DNA from: Isochrysis galbana
Lineage: Eukaryota; Haptophyta; Isochrysidales; Isochrysidaceae
DNA length: 64,000 nt
Assembly (NCBI GenBank): GCA_018136815.1
Contig: CM030937.1
Location: forward strand, 5,288,632 to 5,352,631
Reading direction: 5' to 3'
Below, piece by piece: positions 31,679 through 43,039 of this stretch (the first letter of the stretch is position 1; each line of letters opens with the position of its first letter). Below the pieces are notes generated by a model that was given only the letters and a program-made list of their open reading frames with translations, was not told the origin of the DNA and made no database searches. Position numbers and translations under genes: made by a program.

Positions 31679-34600
31679 ATGCAGTCGGGCGGCTCGCTTG
31701 TCGACTCTCCCCTCTCCTTCTCGGCCGATGGCAAGTATGTCCTCTGCCCCGCGGGCAGCGCCGTGAAGCTCTTCTCTGCCGAGACGGGCGCCCTGTTACG
31801 CGTGCTCGATGCTCACAGTGCCCGCGTGACGGCTGTCGCAGCCGGAGGGCCCAACCGGCTGCAGGCGCTATCCGCTGGGCTGGATGGGCTCATTCTGCTA
31901 TGGGACGTGGACGAGGCCAAGGTACTGCGCGCCTTCTGCCTCGGCCAGCCCATCGTCGACCTCGCCCTACATCCCACGCTCTCAACAACAGTCTTTGTTC
32001 TCACGGCCCCGGGAGAGACGGGCGGCTGTGCGCCCACACCTGCCTACGCTAAGGGGCTCGCCTTCCCAGGCCGTGCCTACTCGGTTTCGCTGCGCGTTAC
32101 GAAGCGAAGCACAAAACGGGCGCGCGAGCTCGCTGCCCGCGCCGCCGACCCTAGCGATGGCGAGGCCGTCTTCGGGAACCTCGAGCGGCCGTGGCCGGTC
32201 GACCCGCGCTTGCTCTTTCGTGCCAAGGCGCATGCTCTCGCGGTCGCATCATGCGGTGAGCCGACGCCCCTCGTGGCTGCGGTGAGCGGCGCTTGGCTAA
32301 CCGTGCACGATATGGGCGACGGTGCCACTGGCCTCTTCCGGCAGCGGCGTGAACGACGCGCGGCGCTCCAGTGCGTTGCACTCTCGCCGAGTGAGCGGCT
32401 GGCGGCGACTGCTGATGAGTTCGGCCGGATTCATCTGTGGCGGCTTGATCGACTGACAACGCGCGATGCGGCCGCCCGGCAGGCGACGGGCGCGGGTGCC
32501 GGCGAGGGGCCCGCGCGTGAGATGCACTGGCACGCGCAGGCGCTCGCCGCCCTCACCTTCTCGCCCGATGGCGCTCTCGTGCTCTCTGCGGGCCGTGAGG
32601 GCGTGCTCGTCTTCTGGCAGACGCACGCCGCCGAGCGCGCTTTCTTGCCTCGGCTCGGCGCGCCCATCCTCGGCATGACGTGCGCAGCTACCCTCTGGCC
32701 CTGACACTTTCCTTGCGCGCCACCTCTGCGCACCGCCTGTAGCCGCTTACTCCCGCCCCCCCTTCAACGCCCCCCTCAGCACATCGCCTGACGGCGAATC
32801 GCTTGCGCTGCGAGGCGCCGATAACACCATCCAACTTGTCGAGCTAGCAGCTCGCCGTGTGTCCCGCGTGATCCACGGGCTTCGACGCGCCTCGCGCATT
32901 CTGCCCGATGCGCGGCTCCGCGCCATGGTCCTCTACGGTGGCGAGGCTGCTGCGTCGCTACAGTGGTGGTCGCCGACGGCCGATGCGCATATTGGCTCGC
33001 TCGCTGCGGCTCCAGCCAACCTGTCGGGCTCGTTGCCGGCGGTGGGCTCACAACGAGACTCGCGCCTTCGCTCGTACCGCGACACGGCGGCGGCCGGCGG
33101 CACGTCCGCGCCAGGCGTCACCCATGCGGCCATCTCACCTGACGGCACGAAGCTCGCCACCTTTGAGGTCCGCGCCAATGCCGAACTGCGGCAGCACTCG
33201 TGCCTCAAGCTATGGGCGCTGCGAGATGGGGCGTGGCAGCTGACGACGCGCGCACCTCAGCCCCACGTGGGGCCGCTCACAGCACTCGCCTTCCACCCCA
33301 CACTTCTCATCGCGCTCACTGCGGCCCACGACGCTAAGTTCAAGCTATGGGAGGCCGTGCCGCCATCCGCCTCGGCCGCTGCGCCTGACGAGGCCGCTAC
33401 CGCGCTTCCGCCGTCCACGAGCGCACGGCCCTCCGCGCCGCTCGCCGCGGGGTCTGCAGTAGGTAGCTGGGCCTGCCGGTCCGTCGGCTTCTACCGCCAG
33501 AGCGCCGCTGTCGCCGCAGCCTTCTCTGCGGATGGCTCGCTGCTGGCCGTTGCCTATGCGCCCGACGTCATCACATTGTGGGAGCCGCTCTCCAACTTGC
33601 TACTCGCGACGCTCGCCCAGCCGCTCGAACCTGACGATGCGCTCCGCTTCCTCGCCTTCCCGGCCGATGGTGGCACACTTCTCGCCCACTCCTCGCGTGC
33701 TGTCTTCTGCCTCTCGCTACTGACGTCGCACTTACTATGGGCGTACCAGGCGCAAGATGTAGTCTCCGCCGCGGCGGATCCTGCGTCCGACTCAGCGTTG
33801 GTGGCAGTCGCGCTCGCCACACCTGCCGCGCCTCGCGCGCCCGACGGCCATTGCACCGCCTTCGCAATCCTCGAGTTTGGCTCCAGGGGCGATGGTGAGG
33901 CAGCGGCAGCCACCGCCGCCGCTGCAAAGGAGGGCATCGAATCTGGGTTTGGCAACGTGGCATCAGTCCCGCGCCGTGTGTGGCACTTGTCGGAGCGCCC
34001 CAATGCAGTAAGCTTCCTGCCTACGGCTGGAGGGCGGCAAGGTGTGCCGCTCTGCCTGAGCGGCTCCGGCGAGCTCTTCCTCCTGTGGAGCCCGGAAGAA
34101 ACGGCGGCGATTCAGCCGGCCGATGGCGGGGTCGGCGCAATGTCTCTCCGCCACGTGGCGCCATCGCGCCTCACGTCACTCTTTGGATCAAATGCTGTGC
34201 CTACCGCTGCCACAGGCCGCGGCGCCGGCATCCTGGTCGGAGAAGACGACGATTCGGAGGGGGAGGAGTCGGCAACCCGGCGCACGCTCGATATGGTGGC
34301 GCCGTCCGCCCTCGGAATCGTAAGCGCCGTAGAGCGCGACGCCGGCTGGGAGGCGCGTGCCTTGGATGCTTGGATGAAGCAGCACCTGGTCGCTGTGCCG
34401 TCTCACCTACTTCCGCCGGTTCGAGCCATTTACCCGCACATCATGGATGCGCTCATGCTCAAGGCGCCGCACCTTGTCGCGCAGGAAGCGCAGGCTAAGC
34501 GGCGCTCCTCCGAATCCGCCCAGGGCGCCGAGGGCATCGTGTCGGAGACGCCGGCGTCGGAGCTCGAGCTGCACGAGCTAGCAGCCGCCAAGGCGGAGGG

Positions 34601-35537
34601 TCGTGGCTCCACCTTTCTACGCATGGTCGAGCTCTACGCGCCAGCGATTCGCCGCGGCAAGATATCCGCTGCGGAACGTAGAAAGTCGGCGCGCATGTCG
34701 ACGGGGGAGGAGGCGACACATAGCGATGATGAGAAGGGGGATGAGGGCGACGGCGAGGGTGCAAGAGATCACCGTCCGGCGCTGCGGCTCACTTTGTACG
34801 ATGACGGCGGCAGCAACGGTGCACAGGCTAGCGACGACGATATTGCCGTCGAGCCCGCCGCTGCCAACGACGCTAAGACGCCCGCGGCAGCCGGGACGCC
34901 GGTCGCGTGGCCGCCGAAGGGGTATGTGCCATTTGACGTGTGTGGCGTGCCTGGGGCGGGGGAGGTGATTCGTGATGTCGGCGCCCCGCCTCCGCCCGCA
35001 TGGTGCGGTGTCGGCATTCCCGCTGGGCTTTCAAAGGAGGATGTCAATTTCTGGCGCGAGCACGCGCTTGACGAGGCGCAGCTCTCTGAGATTGCGCAGT
35101 GGGTGGAGATGGACGGTCTTCAGACGGATCACACTGATGGGACAGCAAGTATTCCACTCGTGTGGGAGGCGCTCGACCAGAGCCCCGACGAGATATGGGA
35201 AGCCGCCATCCGCAGCGCCCAGCTCCGTGAGACCAAGCTGGAGGGATCCCCGGACGGCTGTGACCTCGCGGCCGAGCTCCTCGCCGCGCGAGACCTTCTG
35301 CGATCGGCAGGTCTCGAAGTGGATCGCACGCGCGGGTACGGCATCGCCAAGGGCGAGATGCCGGCCGACATGCGGCAGCCACCGACACCCGGCTGGCAGT
35401 CTGAGCCCACCAAGCTCGAGATGAAAGTGCTAGCCAAGGAGTTCCGCGACGGAAAGCGAGGGTCCACAGGCTCGGTCATCGCCGCCGCGCTCGCCGCCTC
35501 AGATGTCCGCGTCGCACGCCGTGCTGTCGCCCAATAG
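31679..35537 (+). CDS. WDR75: WDR75/Utp17 (Nan1) homologue
   Basis: Two exons (31679–32679 and 32780–35537) join in phase 2 over a 100-base intron (GTGCGC donor, CCCTCAG acceptor), giving about 1252 residues. Exon 1 carries WD40 blades (LSFSADGKYVLCPAGS, LDGLILLWDVDEAKVLRAF, LTFSPDGALVLSAGREGVLV). Exon 2 opens SPDGESLALRGADNTIQLVE and continues with the second propeller, including THAAISPDGTKLATFEVR, LTALAFHPTLLIALTAAHDA and FKLWE. The paired propellers and the PH-x-GPLTALAFHP...D-x-KFKLWE pattern match WDR75, a t-UTP/UtpA subunit needed for rRNA transcription and early small-subunit processome assembly in the nucleolus. It is longer than the human protein because of acidic, Ala-rich insertions around residues 800–1080. 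Start chosen as the first Met before the first blade. Confidence 0.8.
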
Positions 35538-35957
35538 AGTAGGCACAATCTTGCGCGACGTCCTCGCCCAAGTGGCGGCCGCGCCGCGCTCTCACGCCAC
35601 CAAGCGAGCGCTTTTCCCGCCGTAGCCTCGCGTGGACATGGGCTTCCGCCATGGCACGCCTCCTCGCATGAGTCTTGCGAACGGGGCGCAGCGGCGGACA
35701 CGGGCTCACCGGACATCTAGGGTTGGGCGGGGAGTCTTTCACACGCTTAGCTTGGCCGGGATGCCGCGCTCCTGGGAGGACGAGCGCTATTTAAGTGAGC
35801 GGCGGTGACTCGGCCTCGCGGCTAGGTTCAGAATTCTGAGTTCCTATTTGACCAAGCCTCGAATCCTACCATCACGTGCATGTGTCATGATGTTGTGATT
35901 GATGTACGTTTGTCAATGACTATGATTTAGAAAGCACCGAACTATTGTTAGTTTGAG
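35538..35957. other. 3' flank of WDR75, no gene
   Basis: About 420 bases; nothing recognised. Confidence 0.5.
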
Positions 35958-36140
35958 CATCATCTATTGTAGGGCGGTCAAACAGTGATTTATAACGACT
36001 AACATGTGAGGGGGGCTGCATTTTTTGACCGTCCCCCCAAGCCGCCATAAAAATCTCCTGGGGGCTTACCTGCCTCCACGAAAAATTGCCGAGGAAAATG
36101 GTGGGATTTACCGCCCCCCTCGCCCCCCCTCTACAAACGC
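35958..36140. repeat. Element with GTAGGGCGGTCAAAC terminus
   Basis: It begins TTGTAGGGCGGTCAAACAG and has an internal TTTTGACCGTCC about 50 bases on. This is the same arrangement as at 27322, followed by a related CCTGGGGGCTTACCTGCC-type stretch. It is a member of a non-autonomous family. Confidence 0.6.
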
Positions 36141-37429
36141 GTTGGGGCTCTAACAGTATAGAACTGGCGGTGGCGCCGCGGGGCCGATAAGGTTATTTCG
36201 GCCAAATTGTTTCATGACACGACGATTCCCCCGAGATCCGTCCGCGCGATCAGGCGCCGGACCTTCATCTGGTGCGCCTAGCTACTAGCTAGAGCGCATC
36301 GGGGGGGACGTCACCCGCGGGCAGCACCCCATGCACCCCACAGCGCGTGCACACGGCTGCCTTGGCCACAGAGGAGTCCGCCCTGACCACCCCGACCCGC
36401 CCCTCGCAGGTCGCAGGAATTACCCGCGCTCGAGCTCGAGCACTAGCAACTAGACAACGACCTCTACCTCCTTCCTTGACGTTGAGGCCGTCGACGCGTG
36501 GCTGGCGAGCGCCAACCTCCTGCCTCCTGGCCGCCCTCGCGGCGCACCTCTGCTCGACAGCGCCTCACCCGGCGCTGATGCGCTGATCGACAAGCGACAA
36601 GGCTCGGCCTAGGTAGGGGTAGGGGTAGGGGCATCCAATACAACTGGATCAACCCCAAACAGCCGGCAGCGCGCTCGGTGACGGCTCAAACTTGGGTACT
36701 CGCGTGTATCTCGGCACCGGGACGCTAGCGTTAAAGCCGGGGGCGTGGCCGATTTCGACGCAGTGCGCACGGGCAGTTGCGGCGATTGGCGTAGTAGCTG
36801 CAACGGTGTCATTTGTCAATGCTGGTGCTTGGTGCTTGGTGGGGCTCATCCAATACCCAATACAACTGGATCAATCAACCTCAAAGCGACGCTAGCCCGT
36901 TCAGTCTTGGTGCAAAGTCGGGCCTTCTCGCCTTGGAAATTGTATCCAAATTTCGGTCAAAAATTTATTTCGATGATGGACCCAAATCTTACTTAAAAAA
37001 ATCTCGAAATTCTCGCCGGAGCCAAACAGAGAGGGCGAGGGATCGGACACACGGGAAGGATAGAAGGAGCCATAATTAGATGGTTTTGTATTCACTCGTA
37101 GACGAGGTAAACCAGAGGAGAAGAAGGGAGGTCGGGTGGAGAGAGAGGAGGAGGAGGCAGGGGGAGAAGAGATCTAGCGAGGACAAGGGAATGAGGCGTG
37201 GAGAGATGAAGGGAGAGAGAAGAGAGAGAAGTCACCGGAGAGAGAAGAGAGAACGATGGGAGAAAGGGAAGAGAGTACAAGCGAGAAGAATGGAGGGATA
37301 CTCGTACGAAAGAGAAGCAGAGGGAGGGGGGTCAGAGAGGGAGAGAGAGGGGGGGGGGAGAAGAGAGAGAGAAACAGAGAAAGGGACCAGAGAGAGAGAG
37401 GAGAGAGAGAGAGAGAGCGAAGGTCGGCG
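36141..37429. other. Repeat-rich intergenic DNA and GA-rich leader
   Basis: No gene is supported. A direct repeat, CAATACAACTGGATCAA, is at about 36636–36652 and 36858–36874, flanking a 205-base segment. About 36950–37010 is AT-rich and resembles the 61590–61680 element. From 37100 to 37425 the plus strand is almost purely purine (AGAGAG, GGAGAG units), ending about six bases before the next start codon. Confidence 0.5.
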
Positions 37430-38448
37430 ATGCTGTCCACTCTGTGCGCGTCGGCGCTGGCGCTGCACGCGTCTTCTGCGTTTGGCCCTCGCGTGCGTGA
37501 GGTGCGCATGTCTGCGGACTACGGTTCGACCGCCTGGCATGACCCTGCGCTCGCGCGCGTCGCCTCTGCCCTCAATCTTCAGCCGAAGCCATACGCCGCT
37601 GATCTCGGGTTCGATTCCTTCTCCCTCTCCTCTGGCTGCTCGGGCTCTATCGCGTCGTTCGAGCGGCCGGGCAAGGAGGCCAACGTGGCATGGTGTAGTG
37701 GACTCTCCGTCACCGGACCCGTCTGCCGCGCATCCATCACCGCCTGGTGCGGGCCGCTCACTGATGTGCCGCACCTCACTGCCGCCTCGGGAGTCTCAAA
37801 TGGAGGAGTTGACCTGCTGATCGACTTCAAGGTGCGCGCCGACTGCGGATACCTGCCCTCTGGGGTGTATGAGGAGCCTGCGAGCCGTGAAGCCTTCATG
37901 CAGGGCTCCAACCGCAAGGACTTTGCGGAGGCATTCTTCACCGACAATGTCGTTGAGTGGCGAGAGTCGCTCCTCGCGCTGCCTGGCGCAGAGTCCTCGA
38001 CACTTAGCGCGGAGGAGATGGCAACGCTCGGCTCATCCCCCTTGCGCATCTGCCTTCGTCTACCGCTCACTCCGGATGCCGCCGCCGCCGCCTCGGCGGC
38101 ATGCGACAAGGCTGTCGACATGTGGCTCGGCTGGATGGTCGGCGCGGTTGAAGGCCCCCGTGCGCTCGGGGCCGGCGCCAAGCAGACACAGACGTACGCA
38201 CGCGACACCAAGCTGCGCGCGAACGCGTACGGCGAGCTCCTCTCGATGTACTCGGTCCTCTTTGGCGAGGATGGTAAGGCACTCGCAGCCGCCGACGCGG
38301 GACCTCTCGATGAAGCCTACGTGAGTCATGGCAGCCTGCTTTTGCACGTCGAAATACTGAGCCTTGGCGCAGCCCAGCCACCGCGCTGGGCAGGCCTGAT
38401 TCCTCGCTGCCCCTCCCCGGTGGATTGCAGGTTGGTGGCGCCTCATGA
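37430..38448 (+). CDS. Red chlorophyll catabolite reductase-like protein
   Basis: Exon 37430–38320 plus a tiny last exon 38431–38448 (phase 0, 110-base intron, GTGAGT donor, ATTGCAG acceptor) give 302 residues ending EAYVGGAS. A short leader (MLSTLCASALALHASSAFG) fits a plastid-targeting presequence. The core follows the RCCR pattern: a TDVPHLTAASG...DLLIDFKVRAD stretch where plant RCCRs have TDAPNF...LILDLPPRKD, then a helical segment (WRESLLALPGA), an SSPLRICLRLP strand, and a C-terminal YARDTKLRANAYGELLSMYS helix. Plant RCCR reduces red chlorophyll catabolite with ferredoxin in chlorophyll breakdown and is related to bilin reductases. Activity and substrate here are inferred from this by-eye match only. 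The short last exon rests on the in-frame splice alone. Confidence 0.6.
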
Positions 38449-40309
38449 TGCGGCGTGTAGAGCTTCGCCGTCGTGCAGGGCCGCCACACTGCACGGTGCG
38501 GCACCCCGCTCTCGAGCCCATTGCAAGCGCCGAGGCCTTCGAGGGTTCCCTCCTACGGCACAGCAGTTTGATGTCGGAGGATGTCACGGTATGGGATTCT
38601 GATCTTGCAAGTTCACACGCATCTTGTTGAGGTTGGGGCGGCGGCTGCTTTGCTTGCGCGCACTGCGCGCCGGCGCTGGCGCTGGCGTTAGATGATCAAG
38701 AAGAAGCCACACCACACCACACGAAGTCGTTCATTGAGTTTGAGTGGCTACGCACTCTTGGCTCCTTGCTTGGGGCACGAAAGTTTCTGGCAAAATGGCA
38801 TCGTTTGCGATCTTTGCACACCCTCGACTCGGAGAATTGTCATCTGAGATCTCAAAGTAGTCGACTGGGTAAAATGTGATTCGTGATCAAAATGCAGTTT
38901 TTGCTCGGAATAACGAAGCGCGGGAAGTTGCAGAGCGCATCCAATGGCCAAGGCCCCGCAACTCCAACGTTCTCTCTACCTCTAGTCATGCCACCGGTCA
39001 TCGGTGCGAGAATTCGCATAAAAATCAAAATGCCAATGCTAACATAGATGCTTTCAAACGAGTGCATAGTGTGCCAATGTGGCGTGTGTGTTGTATTCAT
39101 GCCAATGGCTGATGGCTTTGGTTGTAGGCATTAATACTAGAGTAAGGGTACGCGCGCTCACACTCACGCTTGAACGGTTCCCCTTGTTGCTACAGACGGC
39201 ACAGAGATTCGGAATCCACAATCTCCATGGTCACAAGTTCAGGTTAGCATATAGGTATTCGAAAATTGAAATTTGTGGTTGTGGTTCGAAGATTTTTTGG
39301 TTTTTTTCTATTGCGCCTATTGCGCTATGATTGTTGGCAATTGCGTTGGCTCGTTCAACGCTTGACGTTTGAGAGAAGAAACCGGCCTCCGGTTGCGGGA
39401 CGTTAGAGCGCGTGCTGTCGGGCGCCGCGACGGCCGATTTCGAGCCGCGGCTTGGGGGCGCGTCGTTGGCTCGCGGCGGCGGTCGGTTCTTGAATATATG
39501 GGGCTTGGTTGGCGCGGGCGCCGCACACCGGACACCGGGCTGGTGACACCTCTTATATCCTGAGTACAACACGGACTGAGCTCGAACGGCGAACGGGCCG
39601 GGCTACCTTCCACAACTTCCCATCAATGAAGCCGAAGCCGACCAGATTGGCGGCAGTGGAACCCCTGCTTCCTGCTTCCACAAAGGCGCCCGCAAACCTT
39701 GGGATTGGAAGAGGGAGAGGGGGGCAATGCAGAAGAGCGAAAAGCTACGGGAATCAATGAGATGGGAGAACCTCGTGTGAATGTGCTCCACCACTGCAGA
39801 ATGCGTTGCGCTGATGGCCGCTTCACTACGGCCCAACATCGGCTGGTGCTCCCGTGTTGTGAGGTCTGAGATGAAGGTGCTTTCAAGCGTCAGGCAGCTT
39901 GTCATGGTGTTGTGCCCATAAGGGCCACCCGGCCGCGGGTCGCGCCGCCGAGGCGGCGCGGCCCTTGCCAGGGTGAGAGGGGCCTCTGCCATAAGGCATG
40001 CCCAATGGAGTGCGGCTGGTCCCTGCCTGGTGCTGCTGCTCTGGCTCCTGCAGTCTGCTGCCCCCCATGTGGGGGGCCAGCATGGCTGCCGTATGTGGTA
40101 TGGCCGGGGCCACGGGCCGTGTGGCGCGACGCGGGTCGCGCTCACCTGCTCGGCCTCTGATGGCGGGCGCGGTCGCTTCGACAGCGACTGCTCCATGGGG
40201 GCTGGGGGGCCGCCCTCGGCGGGGGGCCCGGAGGAGAGGAGGGGAGCGGCGGCGCGCTCCGCATGGCAACTGACTATAAAGTTAGCTTCCCTCGCTGGGG
40301 AGCTATGAC
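38449..40309. other. Intergenic, no gene supported
   Basis: Nearly 1.9 kb. Up to about 39330 it is AT-richer and unremarkable. From about 39360 to 40290 it is GC-rich with a long minus-strand open frame (40343–39603) that lacks recognisable motifs. A GACTATAAAGTTAGCTTCC sequence at about 40270–40288 pairs with a repeat end near 21911. Confidence 0.4.
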
Positions 40310-40672
40310 CGATACACGGAGAGCGAAGACAAAAGACGGTCATGGAACATTTGATGACACCGAGAGAGAGTAAGAGAAGAGGCGGAATACCAATCGACGA
40401 GACCTTGCGGCTTAAAATAACCCACAGGTTACAAGTAAAAGTCTGTCATCATATGGAATACGACAAGCTTGTGGGGAGTTATAATGGGAGCCGGGGGTTT
40501 GCGAGGGGGGAGATTCGTAGGGGTGCATATTCGTATGTGTCTAGTGGCAACTTGACAACGCACGTCAAGGCGTACGGGCAGGTGCGCTGAGGGGTGTCGT
40601 GATAGTACCGGGCTAGTGGGAGTAGTGGTACTAACGCTCAGTTGTTTTATTATTATTATCGTACTGCTCATG
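40310..40672. repeat. Dispersed element, copy B
   Basis: 40310–40465 matches 56265–56445 in inverted orientation, with a shared frame fragment (SKRRGGIPIDETLRL). 40465–40672 matches 6283–6486 in inverted orientation. The two halves are thus a mosaic of pieces found elsewhere; no intact gene is present. Confidence 0.75.
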
Positions 40673-41599
40673 CCGAAATATTCATGCCAAAAGGCCTGAA
40701 TACAACACAACCTTGCAATGGAGAGCCACTCGGGCCCTATGCGAGACCGCGTCGTCCGCATGAGCGTCGTCCGCATGAGCGGCTCCGCTGCCACCACCCG
40801 AAAGGCGAGTTCGCATAAGTCGTCTGTGGTCTATGCCGGTGTCCGGCCCGTCGCGAGCAGCCCTCTTGCGCGCCCCGTCTCTCCGCTCGTCCGAAGCCAG
40901 AAACATGGCCAGTCCGGAGTCCTCCAGCTCTCGCGCCGTGAAGGCCCAGGTGGGCATCGCTGGCCAGCGCTTTGGCTTTGGCGGCGCGAGATTGGTTGAG
41001 GAGCCCTTTGTTGGGTCTCCGCGGTCTCACTTGGTATTTGGTTTTTTGCCAGAGCGACTCAACAGTCAACAGCGACTCATCGGTCATCGGGGACTCAAGG
41101 CTGTTGACTCGGGAACTCGTGAGTCCCGTGGAGTCGCTGCAAAACCCCTCTGGTGTGATAGGGTCTCCTTCTTCTCTCGGTTTCGTCGATCCATCGACGC
41201 TCTTTCTCTTGCTTGGCTCGTAGAAGTAAAGTAGTTGGTTGCTTCTCCGGCGCGCGGGGGGGGGGGGGGCCTCGTTTTAATTCTCGCCCTCGGCGTCGGC
41301 CGGCCGGGGGGCGCCTCCCCCCCCCCCCCCTCCCCCCCCTTTTATATTCTTCTCGCTCTCGTCTTCTTTTTTTCGCACTCCCTTCTCTTCTCTCTCGTCG
41401 CATGGTCGTCGCCTCTTCGCCCCCCCCCCCCCCCCCCCCCCGACCCCTAACCAACCGCGCTGATGGATGACGAGCGACGCTTGCCCACGCCCATAGCCGC
41501 CTCCGAGATCATGAATAAAGGAGCCCAAATTATGAAAAGATTGGGAAGGAGGGCCTCACTTCCGAGAGAGAGAAGAGCAAGTCCGCGCGCGCGAGAGAG
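40673..41599. other. Intergenic and promoter region
   Basis: No gene is supported. It contains G and C runs at about 41258–41270, 41319–41338 and 41421–41441 and a short GA-rich leader just before the next start. ACTCAACAGTCAACAGCGACTC-type short direct repeats occur around 41050–41110. Confidence 0.5.
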
Positions 41600-42091
41600 A
41601 TGGCGGCCGTCGCCCTACTTCTCGCCTCTCTCTCCCTCTCTCCAGGCGTGAGCCGTCCGGCGGTGAGGGGCGTGAGCATGATGGCGAGTGCGGGGGGAGA
41701 GAAGCAGTGCGCGCTCATTGAAATGATCGCCGACGAGCCCAAGCGAGTCGCACAGGTGCTGCGCAAGACGTGGATGGAGGGAGGAGTGAAGAGGGGCCTC
41801 ACAGGCACAGTTCTTGTGCCCCAGGACGGCAAGGTTCAGATCGTCTGTCAAGGCGAGCTAGCGCGGCTGAAGTCGTTTGCTGAGTGGGTCGAGACAGAGA
41901 GCATGCTTGTCGAGAAAGTCTCCATCATCGACCTCGATGCGTGCCCGGTCGTGCCAATGTCGTCCAGGTTCCCACTCGCGGACGCAGAGGATGAGGAAGC
42001 GCAGCCGTGGCGCGAGCTTCTCGAGTCGATCTCGATCGACATTGGTGTTGCAAAAGGTACCACCCAGTCTAACGATGAAGGGCTCTTCTAA
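41600..42091 (+). CDS. Acylphosphatase-like protein with plastid-type leader
   Basis: A single-exon frame of 163 residues. The first about 28 residues (VALLLASLSLSPGVSRPAVR) form a signal-plus-transit-like leader. Residues about 35–110 resemble the acylphosphatase ferredoxin-like fold: an alpha helix (EPKRVAQVLRKTWMEGGVKR), the GLTGTVLVPQDGKVQIVCQG block that parallels the acylphosphatase G-x-xGxV..DG.V.....G turn, and a second helix (LARLKSFAEWVETE). The catalytic Arg of true acylphosphatases, in a GRVQGV-like loop, is not evident, so enzymatic activity is doubtful. The C terminus (residues about 125–163) is acidic. The start was taken at the ATG preceded by a GA tract. Confidence 0.55.
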   Translation: MAAVALLLASLSLSPGVSRPAVRGVSMMASAGGEKQCALIEMIADEPKRVAQVLRKTWMEGGVKRGLTGTVLVPQDGKVQIVCQGELARLKSFAEWVETESMLVEKVSIIDLDACPVVPMSSRFPLADAEDEEAQPWRELLESISIDIGVAKGTTQSNDEGLF

Positions 42092-43039
42092 GCGACGCCA
42101 GTTGATGCGCCCCGCAAAGGCTCCGGTCTAGTCAGAGCCCCAAGCATCGCGTGCTAGCGCCTTCTGCACCAGTGCGCCCGAAACTGTGAGCGCTTCCTGT
42201 ACCACAAGCGCCAATGGCACCGCCCACCACGTGATATTTACGCTGGTTCCCACGGTGGATGGCCTGGGTGAAGCTGCAACTCGGCCATTTATGCACATGC
42301 TGAGGTGGAAAAGCCAAGTCTGTCATTGCATGAAGATATTTTTGCACGAGGTGCCCTGCAGTGCACCCGTGGAGAACTTCGCATGAGACACACACATGCA
42401 TGAGCCAAATCACCGCAGAGTATTCTTGCATGTTCATGCCCATTGCCGCGGCGAATGTTATCGCATGCCTTTAGCGCTCTCTACCATGGTATGCTCAGCT
42501 GGATGCTACGTACTGCACGCACGAGCAATGACCATGCGGGCTAGAACCATTTATCGGACAGCAATTTGGATATCATTTCTTACACACGGCAACGTACACT
42601 TGCAAGACAGCGTCTTGGGAAATCGGACTTGCATCGCCTTTATTGCCCAAATTAACTCGTGCCGGCACTAGATGCCCAATCATCTATAACGCGCGCATGT
42701 CAACTATCTTGCATTTAGCTGAGCGACTAGCTGCGCGAATGCAATGGCATACAATGGGTAATGACCTATACATAGATGAGGAGCGGGCAGCAGGTGGGTG
42801 AGACAATGTTCACACCAGCCTCATGTGGCGGCTTGTTTGATGAGAGCTCTAGTGTGTGCGATTGTGGAAAGTCACGTAGCACGCGTGAAGCCGCCGTGAT
42901 ATGTGCGATGTGCGATGTCGCTGCGATGCGCCACATGCGAGCGCTTCATGCCAGCGTATACGCGTGATACACGCAGCATCAGGGGGAACCCAGCATTGCC
43001 GGCATTCTGGAAGGACGCCGTAACAAACTTCAGATCCCT
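42092..43039. other. Intergenic, no gene supported
   Basis: About 950 bases, AT-richer than neighbouring genes, with only short frames lacking motifs. Confidence 0.5.

Noticed and set aside
32859-35537. Separate gene starting at GTG 32859
   Set aside because: It has no ATG, and the frame continues upstream to 32780, where it joins the WDR75 first exon in phase 2.
36612-36631. Telomere-like GGTAGGGGTAGGGG
   Set aside because: Only three short units, internal, without further repeats.
39603-40343. Minus-strand open frame of 246 codons
   Set aside because: No motifs; GC-rich region overlapping repeat ends. A chance frame is likely.
42132-42443. Minus-strand open frame with several Cys and His
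   Set aside because: Cys/His are not spaced as any zinc motif, and it lies in the probable 3' flank of the acylphosphatase-like gene.
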